DNA of 64,000 nt. Source: Gonium pectorale. Its lineage: Eukaryota > Chlorophyta > Chlorophyceae > Chlamydomonadales > Volvocaceae. The stretch's first letter is position 1. Every line of letters starts with the position of its first letter. This document shows positions 48,201-60,100 of this stretch, piece after piece. The position numbers and the translations under genes are program-made. Where the stretch lies: NCBI GenBank assembly GCA_001584585.1, contig LSYV01000004.1, forward strand, positions 3,430,048 through 3,494,047, given 5' to 3'. The notes under the pieces are model-generated. The model saw nothing but the letters and a program-made list of their open reading frames with translations, did not search any database and was not told where the DNA came from.

Positions 48201-51200
48201 CCCAGCTTCCGGGTCATTTGCAGCACCTTGTCCTCCCAGTCCAGGTCGCGGAAGGCGCGGCCCTGCGCGTTGCCACTGGTGGGCAGGCCGTCCAGGTACC
48301 TGCGCAGGGCACAGAGTGGCAGCGGGGCAGGGCGGAACACAAGTTTGATTATGACGGACTGGCATCCAGCAGCGTCGTCCCCTTGTCCCACGGTGCAGGG
48401 CAGGGGCGAGGGCGGGGATGGGGCGGCGAGGCGCGTGAAGTGCACTGAAGGTGCACCGCTGTGGCTGCGTGCAGAGCCGTGCGCACCGCTAAAGGTATGA
48501 AGCGGCGAGGGCCGGTCGTACACCCGCGAGCAGCGGCGGAGACGGTGAAATCATTGCGCACGGGTTGAGGAGCAGCTCCTGCCCGAGCCCCTCCGCCCGG
48601 CTCAGGGTTGTTTGTGTCCGCACACGCGGCCATGCCCACACGATGGGGCTGCTCCAGGGGGCAGCAGCTCCTCAGGCGAAGCGATGGGCAGCGCTACGGC
48701 GGGTTCCACAGGGCAGCTGCAGGCCGTTCGTTGAAGGGCGAACAGCGGGCCCTCGCTCTCGGAGCGGTGCGGCGGTCTCTTGTTGGAGCGGCCCTCGGCC
48801 AGGGTCGGCCCAAGATGTATCACATCACACGCGCCCGCCATGTTGCACGCTTCTCTTTATCCCAAGCCTACCTGGTGCTGGCCAGCTTGACGGTCTTGAG
48901 GTTCTGCTCCGCGCTAAGGCCCCCAATGACGATGGCCAGGTGGTAGGGCGGGCAGGCGGCCGTCCCCAGCGACTTGACCTTGTCCAGCAGGAAGGCCGAC
49001 AGCGAGCTCTCATTGAGCACCGCCTTGGTCTGCTGGTACAGGCTGGTCTTGTTTGCAGAGCCGCCGCCCTTGGCTGCGGGTCGTGGGGTGAGAAAGGAAT
49101 GCAACTTCAACTACGATATGTTGGCTGTCTTTCTTAGCTGCAGGACGACGTCTCCCATGTGCCGCTCTGGCGCGTCGGCCCTTAACCCTGGTCCCGCACC
49201 CTCCCCCGCCATCCCCACCACCCCCGCCGCTGCCCCTACCGACAACCAAGCATGCGTACGCACCCACAAAGAGGAAGTCGTATGTGTTGCCCGGGGCTGC
49301 GAACAGGTCGATCTGCGCTGGCAGGTTGGTGCCCGTGTTCTTCTCCGTGAACATGTCCAGCGGGGCCACCTGCGGCGACCAGCGAGCGCAAGGGGCGGGC
49401 AGGCGGGCGGGCGGCGAGAGCGGGGTTGAGGGGCGGCCGGCCCGGCGGACGGAGTGAGACGGCGCCGCACGAGACGGGCCCAGGGGGAGCGCGCAGGCCG
49501 TGCGGAGCGGGCGTGCACGGGAGCGGAGACCCGTTTGGCAGCGGCGGCGTGCAGCGCGCTGGCATGCCGCCTCTGGGCTGTTTGCCACGTGTACAATCTG
49601 GGCTGTTTGCCACGTGTACAATCTGGGCTGTTTGCCATATGTGCAATTCCGCACACTCGGGAGCGTTGCCATGTTGGTTATCGCTACGCAGCGCTGGACC
49701 CATTCCCTTGGTTTGCCGCCCAAATGCTGACGCGTACCTTTCCGGCCCACCTCCGCGCCGCCACCCGCCGACCCCGCCTCCCCTCCCCAGAACCCGCCAC
49801 GCACACACAAATACAATATTCAGGTGAGCCACCAGGGTTACGCACCTGCGAATAACGCAGGTTGGTGCTTGTGTACGCCCGGAACACGCCCTTGCTGATC
49901 GCCTCCTCGTCCTTGCCGTCCGTCCAGACGTACTGCCCACGCTTGCCAATCACGGTGGCGGTGCCCGTGTCCTGTATGGGGGGGGGGGCAGCATGAAGGC
50001 TTGCAGAGACAAGGAGGGCGTCCAGCTGGCGGGGGAACACAAGTTTCTGACGATGCGAGAACGCAATGGCGTCCAGAGGCATTCTGCCGTCCAGCGGGGC
50101 CGGATTGGAGGGTACAAATTTTTCGCACATTCCGTGGTGCCCTTGGCGACTTGGTCCGGTCGTACACGAGCGGGACAATCTCAGCCGTGCTGTAGGCCAT
50201 GCCATAAGTGGCCCCATCGCCCAAAACAGTTCGTGGGTCCCCCGGTGCGCTCCGCTTCACTCGTCCGGAGCTGCTATTCCCCCCCTGATGACAGGAAGCT
50301 CGCTTCACACTCGGCTTCAGCCGCTGTCCAGCTCACAGTCAGCCATAGCCGGCTGTCGGCTCGCAGTCGCCGATAGTGCGCAGTGCCCCGCACCGTCCCC
50401 CGCCCGGGCACTTCTTGTCGGTGGTCCGCACCCGCCCGGGTCCGCACCCGCCCGGGCACTTCTTGTCGGTGGGCGCCCCGCCCCACCTGGCAGCCGGGCA
50501 ACACGAAGCCCGCGGCGATGTTGGCGTTCTTGAGCAGCTCCAAGGCCACGAAGCGGTCGTTGGCAGATGCCTGTGCGGGCAGCACGAATCAACGAAGGCG
50601 GATGCCGGGTTAGGAAGCGCACGGAAGACTAGTTGCCTATTTTTGTCACGTCGCGTCGTTTTGCCTTCAGTGCGCGCCGTTTGCATGTTCATGTCCACAA
50701 TGTGGCGGGTGCACGCGGGCAGAAGATGCGGTGCGCCCCGGGGGCATTCCCCTGGGGGTGTTTCCCTGGGTGAGGGCTGCGGAGTTGCCCACTGCCAGGG
50801 TGCTCGACGCCCATCGAGGGCACGCGAGACCAGCCAGCACACCGCTCAGGGGTGCGCCGTCGCTGTGGCGGACCACCGGCAGCAACACAAGGGCGGCATG
50901 TCAACGGGCCTGCACCCGCCCGCCCGACTCAAGCAGGGCTCACTCCCTTTCCTCGTCTCCTCGGCCCGTGCCACAGCAGCGCCCCGGCCTCCCGGACCCG
51001 TCGGATAATAACACGGCCGAGCCCCACGAGGTCAAGAGCTCCCGGCCACGAACAACCAATGCGCCCGTTCGCGGCCTGCAATTCCTGCCCCGGCTCAGGC
51101 GATCCAAGTCCATGCGGCTCCTGCGTGCGTCGTACGGTCCCGCCCTGTGTGCGCCGGGGCGCTCCCATCCCGCGCGTTCAGCCTTGTCCCGAGGGGCCGG

Positions 51201-52463
51201 GACGGGACGGCACGGGTCGCACCTCGGGGTCCTTGAGGATGTTTGCGAGCTGCTGCAGGTGGCCGGGGCGCAGCAAGTGCGCAATGTCCCGCATAGCTGT
51301 GTCGGAGAGCGTGGTCAGCGCCTCGGGCGCCACCTGTGGGGGCGGGAGCGAGGGCAGGGGACGCTGGCCTAGGGCGCATGCAGTGCGGGCGCACGTGCGG
51401 TCCTAGGGGCTTTATGATGGGCGCATCCCCCCCCAAGCGCAGCCCCGAAGGCGCCTGGAGTCTCCCTAGCCTGGAGCTAGGAAAGGAGCACCAGCGGCTC
51501 GGTTGGCGCAAGCGATAACGTACGGCAGGGGCAGATGCGGAGTGGGGTGGCATGCGGAGACTTGGGCACATGCGGGTGAGCACGGGCCTTGCCGAATGTG
51601 TGCGACGGGGTCGCCAGTCGCCAGTCAACACGCCCGGTTTTGCTGAATACGCGGACGGAACTGTGGCGCATGGCCAGAGCCCTGGGCGCTGAGGCCCCAA
51701 ACTCTGGAGAGCAGAGACGCGTCGCTGCAGCCCCGTGTGTCAAGCCAAGAACGGACAGCAGAAGCGTGACGGCAGGAAGCTGCTGGGCATCGCCGTACAT
51801 GTGTGTGTACGGCCAAGGAGGCATGAAGGACAATCCCAGTAACGAACTGGGCATTGAATTACCCTGAGAGGTGTGCCATGCCGCTGCCAAAGTACGCGCC
51901 GTCTTTTGCCCTAGTTCGGCACCGCTCATGCCGCCACTAATGCGGCGGTAGCAAGAGCTGTGATGCTTGGACGAAAGATATCCCGGGTGCAGCTTTGGCA
52001 GAGCGGGGAGCGCGCTGCCGTGACGGGGAGAGTGCAAAACCCGAAGGCGCCACCGTACCTCCAAGACCTTCCTCCCCGCCACGTTCATTACGGAAACGTA
52101 GTCGCTCGTGAGCTTGCGCCATGGCACTTGCGCCTTCGCCATCTCCATCAACTCCTGGTACGCGAAGCCCGGTGGAGACGGCGAGGGCGTGGTGGACTTC
52201 CATCGCCGTTGCAAAACCGGCGCCACGCGGGACTTGAGCGGCAGTAACGTTGGCGCCAGAGCCTGCATGAACAGGTTGGGATGACGACAACGCACGGTGT
52301 GGTGCCCGGAAGCAATTCGGCTCGCCTGGCAGACCTGGGCGGAGAATCGGGCAGCGTGCAGCCCGGTGCTCAGCGCCCGGCCGAGCAGCCCAGGCGCCCG
52401 CGGGCTTGGAAGGCACGAACACAAGCCGGCAATCGTTTCCATTCGCCGCCCTAGTCCCGCCAT
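45280..52463 (-). CDS. FUM: Fumarate hydratase class I (4Fe-4S), probably mitochondrial
   Basis: Fourteen exons: 52463-52335, 52262-52059, 51333-51223, 50570-50487, 49971-49846, 49369-49264, 49073-48872, 48299-48091, 47732-47650, 47303-47268, 47031-46909, 46652-46532, 46181-46050, 45446-45280 (1,833 nt, 610 aa, phases close). It catalyses reversible hydration of fumarate to malate. This is the iron-sulfur class, not the plant-type class II enzyme. The three cluster cysteines are Cys175 (LPGCQDTGTA), Cys294 ([11 protein letters not shown]) and Cys365 ([11 protein letters not shown]). Other hallmarks are [41 protein letters not shown] and the end [13 protein letters not shown]. The N-terminus ([18 protein letters not shown], then [12 protein letters not shown]) is basic and acid-free, which suggests a mitochondrial presequence. 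The first intron (72 nt, in frame) may be retained; an alternative ATG is at 52268. Several introns carry short tandem repeats. Confidence 0.95.
46209..46235 (-). repeat. 27-nt element near a fumarase 3' splice site
   Basis: On the coding strand it starts GGCTTCTCCACTGAGAACGC and ends in CTTCCAA. It matches 25 of 27 bases with 63250-63276 in the SEC24 gene. It ends 27 nt upstream of the exon 13 acceptor. Confidence 0.7.
49573..49647. repeat. 25-bp minisatellite, three copies, in a fumarase intron
   Basis: Three head-to-tail units begin CTGGGCTGTTTGCC; the first two are identical and the third has a few changes. It lies in the intron between the exons at 49971-49846 and 49369-49264. Confidence 0.85.
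50401..50472. repeat. Duplicated 24-bp GC-rich repeat next to a fumarase splice donor
   Basis: The word CGCCCGGGCACTTCTTGTCG occurs at the start and end of this stretch, separated by copies of CCGCACCCGCCCGGG. It ends ~15 bp inside the intron that follows the exon at 50570-50487. Confidence 0.75.
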
Positions 52464-52705
52464 AACCCTGGCTGCACGTTCCGGTCACGGCTGTCACGAG
52501 AGCCCGTCCGAAAGTTGAGATGGGCAGTAATTGTGCGACCAGAGTTCTGAAAGCAAGTGACCGAATGCCGTGTGTCGGGTCGGCGGAAATCGCGATTACC
52601 CTGCGACTTGGACTTACGGCTCGTACGGGCGTGGCGAACCGCTGTTCGTTGTCCGCGGTGGCACGATCAGCAAAGCCAAAAATTATAACTCGATTGGCTG
52701 GCAGC
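52464..52705. promoter_or_regulatory. Short divergent promoter region between fumarase and plastid membrane protein
   Basis: Only 242 bp separate the start codons of two head-to-head genes, a mitochondrial-type fumarase (minus) and a predicted plastid protein (plus). It must hold both 5' UTRs and core promoters. No TATA box is obvious. Confidence 0.5.
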
Positions 52706-55700
52706 ATGGAGGCCGCCAGCTCGTCAGCGGCGGGGACGCAGCCCCAAGTTGTGCGGTCAGCCGTCCGGCCTCATCGTTGTTGCCTCCGGTAGGTATCCTG
52801 AACATGATGTACAATTATAGATTGAGGTCTGCCACGGATCGTTGTCGGCGCTATGGAACGGAGGAACTTGCAGCCTACGTCGTGAGGCCCAGCCGCGATC
52901 ATCTCTATTTATTGCATGTAGGCATAGGAGGCTTCTTCCGCGATGCAGGGCGGCCCCGGAGCCGCCCGCACCCGATGGCCCCAGCAGCAGCGGTAGCTCG
53001 TCTCCTTGGTGGACCAGCCTGAACCGCAAGCGGGGGATTCAGGGACCCAATCCGCCCCCGCCTCCTGGGCCGTCGACGACGCCAAATGAGGACGTAGTCG
53101 GCGAGCGCATGATGCACCGTATGAACAAAATGGCACTGGAAGAGCGGCAGCGGGGTAAGTATTCCCCACCATGCATTGTGTCAGTGATTATCGGGGGCGG
53201 TGGGCCATAAGACGGGATTCTGGGAGGCCAGGGGAGTCGTGGGTGCGGTGCGCGGGGAAGCCCCTGTTGGGGGTGCCAACGGCGCGCTCACGACATTCTC
53301 GCAACAAGGAAAGCAGGCACGGCATTGCCAATCAGGGACCATGCATTACAGGGACCTTTGTATGAGGTAGCGATGCTTAGGTTCATCACCCGTGGGATGA
53401 CGCGTGAACATGGTCATGGGCCCATGCACCCACCCACCCAGCATCCGCGCAACTCCCATCCCTGCCTTCCTCCTGCCTTCTCCCTCCCGTGGCCTCCCCT
53501 CCCCTCCCCCCGCGACTCGGCTGGCCGCCACTGCTGGCGCTGCCTTGCTGCGACGCACGCCGGTACCGGCCCGAACGCCGCGCAGCTGTGCTCACAAACA
53601 CTCCCGTATCCCGCTGTCACGCCCGCGCCCGCCCCCCCAACGCAGTGTGGGACGCTATGCGGGCGGTTGCCTCGGAGCGGTACGCCGCGGGCGTGATGCC
53701 CGACTGGTTCGACCCCGCCTGGCTCTACCAGGAGGAGGCGCCCATCAACCAAGTGTCGCGGACACCACGGGTGGGTGGCCGGGCGCGGGGGCGGGGGCGG
53801 GGGTACGCGGGTGTCGGCGGTTGCGGAGCTGATCCGCTTGTAGCAGACTGCATCTGCCACAGGTTGCTTCACGGTAGGTAAGAACTGCGCTTTAGCAGCC
53901 TAATGCCGAAAGGAGGGGTAGAGGGGAGGTCCAACAGACACTCCTGCGCATCTGGCGTTATCGCAAGTCCCACAAACTGTTCCATCGTGCCGCCGCTTGG
54001 CGCTGCACTTAAGCCCCCGTCCATTTCGTATCCCCCGGTCCCCTGCAGCCCTCGTCATTAGACGAGCAACTAGGATTGGCAGACACTGGCGGCGGCGGCC
54101 CCGGGGACAGCGGTGGCGATGACGGGCCGGGCCTGCCGCGCGGCGGCTCGGGCGGCGACAGCGGGTGGTGGCGGGAGGATGACCCGTACTGGATGCTACG
54201 CAACTGGGGCGACCACCCAATGCGCTGGTGGACCTTGGGCTTCGCGGCGGTGCTGGCGGGTGGGTGGCATGTGTGGGGGGTTGTCCCGGGCGTGACTGCG
54301 AGCGGCGGCGCTAGCGGGAAGCTGGCGGAAAGGGTATACTGGAGGGTACATGGAGCGGCAGCGGGAACTTGCGTATGGGGCCATGCAAGGGCAACAAAGC
54401 AGCCTGCTATGCCATGGGATGTACGGCAGGCGGACGCTGCGGATCGCGGGGGGATGCGGCCGGTTGGCACAGTTTCTCTGCGAACCAGCCGCTCCCACCG
54501 GGGTCACGCGGCCCGTGCCAGTGGTGACATTGGTGCAGCACCCCGAGTATCAAGCTGGCCCTCCCCAGTCTGTGGCCCGGTTGCTTGGGACGCGCAACAA
54601 ACTCGTGCAGCGAGCGACTCCGTGCTTACAGCACCTGCCGTACAGCACGTGCCCTCCTTGCGCTCCTTGTCCCCATCTACTATGCCTTGCCCTGGGCGGC
54701 TTCCCAATCCTGCGGCAGCACTATGCCATCCATACAGCGCGTGACCTACGCCGCGTCTTTGCACTTTCCCATCCTGTCGCAATGGCCGACTCTGCGACCC
54801 TGTACACATCTCCTTGCGCACCGCACGCGCCCCCCTTCCCCCTGCCGTAGTGGGTGGCCTGGCGACCACGCTGACCACCGGGTACACGGAGGCCATGCAG
54901 CTGGGCTGGGGGGCGGCGGCGCTGCTGGTGGTGGCGGGCGCGGCCATGAGCGACGCGGCCAGCTTGCCGGGGGCGCTGGGAGTCAAGCTGGCGTTTGGTG
55001 AGGGAGCGTCCGGGTAGCGGGGGGGTGGTTGAGAAGGGCGATTCTTGGAATCGGGGCTGGCCTGAAAATGAGATGGAGTGACAGAAGGTGGCGTTGGGGA
55101 GAGAGCGCGGCGCGGGGAGAGAGCGGCTGAATGGTGGAGGCGGCGATGCACTGAGGGGCTAGGAGGTTGTGGCGTGAAGCAGCGGTGTAGCGCGGGTAAC
55201 CGACGTCGGACTGGACTGGACTGCAGCTCGAGAACTGGGCCGGCGCGCATGTGTGCCTCCCGCATGGAGACCTGCTGCGCTCGTGGGGACGTCGTACTTA
55301 GGGTTAGGGTTTTAGGGTTTTAAGCAAGTCGAAGCGCAGTCCGTGCCGGCTCTTCTCTCTTCCGCAATGAGGTAGCACCTCGTCCCTCGCCCCTTAGTTC
55401 CCACGCCTAAACCCCTCACCCATTTCCTCTCCACGCAGCCGTGTGCGCGCTGGTGGCGGCCAAGGAGGCGTGCTGGGGCTGGCAGCATAAGCGGCGGCGC
55501 AGCCTCGCGGCGTCGGCCCCCCGCCTGGAGCTGTGCGGCCTGCTGTCGCTGGCCATGTGCGCCGGCTACCTGCTGACCGACATGTCGGCGCTGGGCGAAG
55601 TGTCGCTGCCCACCAACCCGGGCGCGGTGTTCAAGAGCCCGGATGTGGCGTACCGCAGCAGCGTCTGGAACAAGTGGGGCTACGGGCAGGTGCAGATGCG

Positions 55701-55707
55701 GGTGTGA
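52706..55707 (+). CDS. Predicted plastid-targeted multi-spanning membrane protein, function unknown
   Basis: Six exons: 52706-52788, 52949-53154, 53646-53770, 54049-54259, 54851-54997, 55439-55707 (1,041 nt, 346 aa, phases close). The N-terminus (MEAASSSAAG...) is Ser/Ala/Arg-rich and acid-poor, like an algal chloroplast transit peptide. A soluble part follows with VWDAMRAVASERYAAGVMPDW and a Gly/Asp-rich linker. Three or four hydrophobic segments come next: WTLGFAAVLAVGGLATTL, LGWGAAALLVVAGAAM, LGVKLAFAVCALVAA, and LCGLLSLAMCAGYLL. The C-terminus (WNKWGYGQVQMRV) is polar. I recognise no family, so no function is assigned. A start at 52842 would read through intron 1 in another frame; splicing from 52706 gives a far better transit peptide. 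A TGTAA at 56104-56108 is the likely poly(A) signal. Intron 5 holds telomere-like repeats. Confidence 0.75.
55297..55322. repeat. Interstitial telomere-like repeats
   Basis: Consecutive TTAGGG, TTAGGG and TTTTAGGG units followed by a partial TTTTA. TTTTAGGG is the Chlamydomonas-type telomere unit. It lies in intron 5 of the plastid membrane protein gene, ~115 bp before the acceptor. Confidence 0.85.
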
Positions 55708-57143
55708 GCCGGCGGGGGTGCGGGGAGTGCAGGTGGCGAGGGAGCGACGGGAGGGAAAGGGGAATGGGGGCGGGGGTTGGAGGAGGAGAGGGACGGCGGC
55801 GATGGGCACAGCCGTCCAAAATATGTACCGTCTTGGTATGCTATGGCGGCTGGATGACGAGGCAGGCGGCCTTGAGGGTGGGGTGGCGCGTGTGGCGGCG
55901 CCAGGCAGGGCGGGGGTACGCGAGAGGATGGGGAGCTCTTCGGAAAGTAGCGCCGCCGGCGCTTGCCATACCTCGATGATATGATCGGACGGATAGGGCT
56001 CGAAGTAAATGCTGGTACGCGGTACGTGCCGACTCTGGAGGGCGGTTTTCGGCCCTGAAGGGCGAGGAACATGGCAGGCAGCGGCGTACTGTGCTCACCG
56101 GCTTGTAAACCACTGTGACTCACGCCTCCCTAGCTGCGTCGCCTTTTGTGATAGCGGTAATGGAGGTGCTTGTCCGCTTGTGGCGTGCGTGCTTTGCGCT
56201 CGCGTCCGGCGCTCGGCTCCCCACGCACCTCCGTCGGGTTAGCGGTGGGTGCGGGACGCGCGGGCCGTTGGTTGGCCGTGGCGCTTTCGTCGAGTACTAA
56301 AGCTAGTGGCGCGCTCGGTCCGTTTCGCCGGACGCCGTCCTGTAGTCGCCGTGATCGCTGCCCCATGCGCTCCGCTCGGGTGGTTTCACCGCATGTATCG
56401 CCGGCTGCCCACAGCCTGCGGCATCGGCTGGCCCTGCGTGGTCGCGCCTATCCAACAGCAGCAGCTGGCATGTCCAGTGAGCCTAAAGGCATTACACCAA
56501 TGCATGAGCGAAATGTGATGCCGGGCCAACGCTTTTGCATACAAGGTCAGCTCTGCAGTCGCAAGCGGCAGCCCTCCATCCGGGGACATGCGTCCCGGGG
56601 TGCCACGCGGCCGTCCCTGCCTGCTGCCAGTTCCAGGCTTTTGTGGGCAGCCCAGCTGTCCGGCAGTCAGGCGCCCGCACCTCAGTCCTAGCTACTACAG
56701 CAGCGAACCACAGCAATGGCCCGACGCAGCTGGAGAGGCCCCCCGGGTGGGCGCGCGTGGGGTTTCCGGCACGACGCGGCCGCCGAGCCCACAACCCAGC
56801 GCCTGGGCGACTTGACAGCCGGCCGTTCCCATGGCAACTGCGGGTCTTTCTACCAGTCAAGCCCTTAGGTATGCAGGCAGTTGGCCTTTCTGCCACAGCC
56901 CTGCTTTGGGCTGGCTGACCATGTCACCTCCATGCCCACACCCAGGCACGCGCTCCGGTCCGCAGTCGACCCTACACCCCTCGCTCCCCTCAGTTGGTAT
57001 ACCCTCCGCCGACACCACTGCCCCCCCACACACAACGTGACCCAGAGCTCCACCCCAACACTCCGCACAACCCACAAAACTAAGCGTACGCATCAGCCCA
57101 CCCCTTCCCTTCTTATGCACCCCTCCCCACCCTCTCTCCCCTC
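55708..57143. other. Convergent 3' flanks of the plastid protein and SEC24 genes
   Basis: TGTAA occurs at 56104-56108 on the plus strand and at 56496-56492 on the minus strand, fitting 3' ends of ~400 and ~650 nt for the converging genes. No further gene is supported. Confidence 0.5.
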
Positions 57144-60100
57144 TCAGCCCATCTTGTTCTGGATGAGCCTGTGGATCTGGCACAGGTACTCGACGTAGCT
57201 CATCCCGGCGGTGGAGCGGTCCTCCACCAGCATGGCGAAGAAGGCCGACTCGGCGGGGTCGCCCTTGCGGGCCACCCGCAGGCGCATGAAGGAGGAGCGC
57301 TGCAGCCGGATCTTGTTCAGCAGGTCCGACAGCAGGCGGCTGGGCCAGTTGTCGCGCGGGAGCAGCGCGGGGGTCTGCGGACCGGGAGGGTGAGGGGTGG
57401 GGGCGTCATGGAACGATGGAGCACACAGGACGCAAGCATACGGGGGAAAAGGGCAACAGCGAAACGGTGCAGCGATCAGCGGCCTGTGGCGCTCCGCCCA
57501 AGGATTCCCATCCGTGCGCAACGTGACTTTCCTACATTGCGGACACGCACTAACCCCCCGCGTACACCCTCCTTCCCCACGCATTTCGGGCCGGGATGGA
57601 AAGGGCTTCCTGGGCGGTTGCCTCTTATGGGCTTGGGGCAGGACTTGAGGGCTGGGGCACGGGCCCTTTCCGCTTATACTTGCGCCCAGTCTGTCCGCCC
57701 CCCCCCCACCCCTTCTTCTGCACCTCCGGGTCTGTGGGGGCATGACATGCCGCCTTGCGAGCATCACCATTTTGCGAGCTCGCTAGAATTCCCACCAAAC
57801 CAAACCCCACATCCCCCGCGCCGCGGCCTCACGTTTGGTATGCGCAGCAGCTCGTCGTACGAGTCCACCCCCAGCAGGTCGTGCAGCAGCTGGTTGGGCA
57901 CGTCGCGGCCCAGGTACAAGATGGCCTCGTATCTGCGGGGCGGGACGGGGACATGGGCGGGGAAGGGCATGGGGGCGTCCTTCGTTTAGCTATTGCTGGC
58001 ACGGCGGTGGGCGCAGGCACAACAGGGGTTTGGCGCGGCTGAATACGGAGGTAAAGGACAGCTTGGCCGAGTGCAGGGAGCGCGGGCGCGTGGTGCGCGG
58101 CTTGCAGATAGGGTAAGGGCGTGAGAACGCCAGAGCATCCCGCATGCGCCCTGTCCCGTCCTCTCCTCTTCCCAACGACACGCGCCACGCACCCGTTCTC
58201 CAGCAGCGACACGCCCCCCAGCTCCAGGCTCTCGCTGCTTAGCGTCAGCCCCTCGAACGTGTTGCCGTCCGCCGCCGTGGCATTGCCCTCGCCCGCCTCC
58301 GCCAGCAGCCGGCTCAGCGGCAGCAGGCGAGGGTACAGCAGCGGCCCCACGCCGCTGCAGGGCAGGCAGCCCATGCGCGCGATCCACAGCGAGCGGTCGT
58401 CGGGCTTCACGTTATCCTGCGGAGGGACGGGTCACGCTCGCGGTTGCGGTGCGGGTGGAGGGTTGAGGGCTGTGGTGTGGAGCGGATTAGGCACACAAGC
58501 CCGAGGCACTGGGGGCGGGGGTGTTAGCCCCGGGCACACGCTTAGACCCACACCCACACCAGCCCGTCCAGACCCGTCAAGTTCCCTCCTCCCACCCATC
58601 CCCTGCCACGTGGCCCACACCCCAGCCCGACCCGCCTACACCCGACCCGCCTACACCCGACGCGCGCGCGCCCGCGCCCGCTGGCCGTGTACCTTGAGCC
58701 CCGCGCCCTTGAGCAGCGACAGCGCGTACAGAGGCAGCAGCTTGAGCGCCTCGGGCAGTATGAGCTGCACGGCGGAGGAGGAGGAGGCGCAGTAGCGGCG
58801 GTAGGCGTACAGCGTGGCCACCACGGCGGCGCTGACCAGCTCGCGGCAGGCGCCCAGCGTGGCTTGGCCCAGCAGCGAGGACGACACGCGCCGGCCCAGC
58901 GAGCAGATCTGATGGGGGAGGGGGGCGGGCACAGGAGGGAGGGGGATTGGGGGAGGGAGGCTGAGGGTAAGAAGGCGTAAGCGGGAGCTGCGGGGGTTTG
59001 ATGAAGAGGAAACGAGCAAGCTCCCTGCACCCAGCCCCGGACAGGTCGCGTGTTGCCTGGCGCCATCCCACAGGTACACAGCTTCTTACTCGCACTTGTT
59101 ATGGGCAGGACTGCGTTTTCTAATTACCGCTTCTCCCCTGCCCCACGGCCCCGCCCCTCCCCCAAACACACACCTGCGCGTCCAGGTCTGCTCCCTTGAA
59201 TACGGTGGATATGTTGTCGGTGATGGGCAGCGCCAGGGTGTGCACGCGGATTACCCGCTGTCCCGACATGTTGGTGTACAGCAGCGCGGCCTGGCGGGGC
59301 GGGGTGGGGGGCGAGGGGCGGGGGGGGGGATCAGGGGACATGCAGCAGGGCCGCCGCCAGGCCAGGATGAGCAACAGGAGCGTATCGACCAGGTGGACCG
59401 CACCGAGAGGCCGAGGGGGCAACATGATAGAGAGGATGGGAAGCGGGTCGGATAGGCGACGCCGAACAGCAAGGAGGACGAAAGGGTAGTGGTGGGCGTT
59501 TTGGGACACACATGGGAGGGCACCGAGCAAGGCCGGACTCGGGCCAAGACGAGCGACGGGAGATGTGCCCGGGAGGGCGGCGGGCCACACTCTACGTGGA
59601 AGCGAGAGGGTTTCTCCCCAAAGCAGGGGTGCAGGCCGCAATCGGCCTACCCACCGCCAGCTGGTCCACCGACCCCGTCGGCGGTAGTGAGGAGCCCACA
59701 TCTCACGCCCCAAGGGATCCTCCCCCTCCCCTCCCCTCCCCTCCCCTCCCCTCCCCTCCCCTCCCCTCCCCCCCACCTGCACGTAAGCCTCCGACCCGGC
59801 CGCCAGCTTCTCCGTCACGTTGATCCGCGCCAGCAGCGCCTTGTCGCAGTCGATAGCGGGCAGGTACACGTCGGGCGTGTTGGGCTGCCTGGGGGGGAGC
59901 GGAGGGCGAAGGGGGAGGATTCAGAAGGGGAGGCCGGTGTGTGTGTTACGTCATGCGAATGTGCGTGCTTGTGGACAGGCTGCAAACAGGCTGCAAACAG
60001 ACGAGCGAGGCAATGCAAACAGTCGAGCAGTCGAGCAGTCTGGTATTCTAGCCGGCAGCCAACAACCCGTTGCGCTTAGTACCCGCTACACGACCCCGCA

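Noticed and set aside
48868..49110. Independent short genes suggested by fumarase exons
   Set aside because: They join in phase into one fumarase polypeptide with all three cluster cysteines.
52842..53210. Start of the plastid membrane protein at 52842
   Set aside because: It lies within intron 1 of the better model; splicing 52788 to 52949 closes phase and yields a typical transit peptide.
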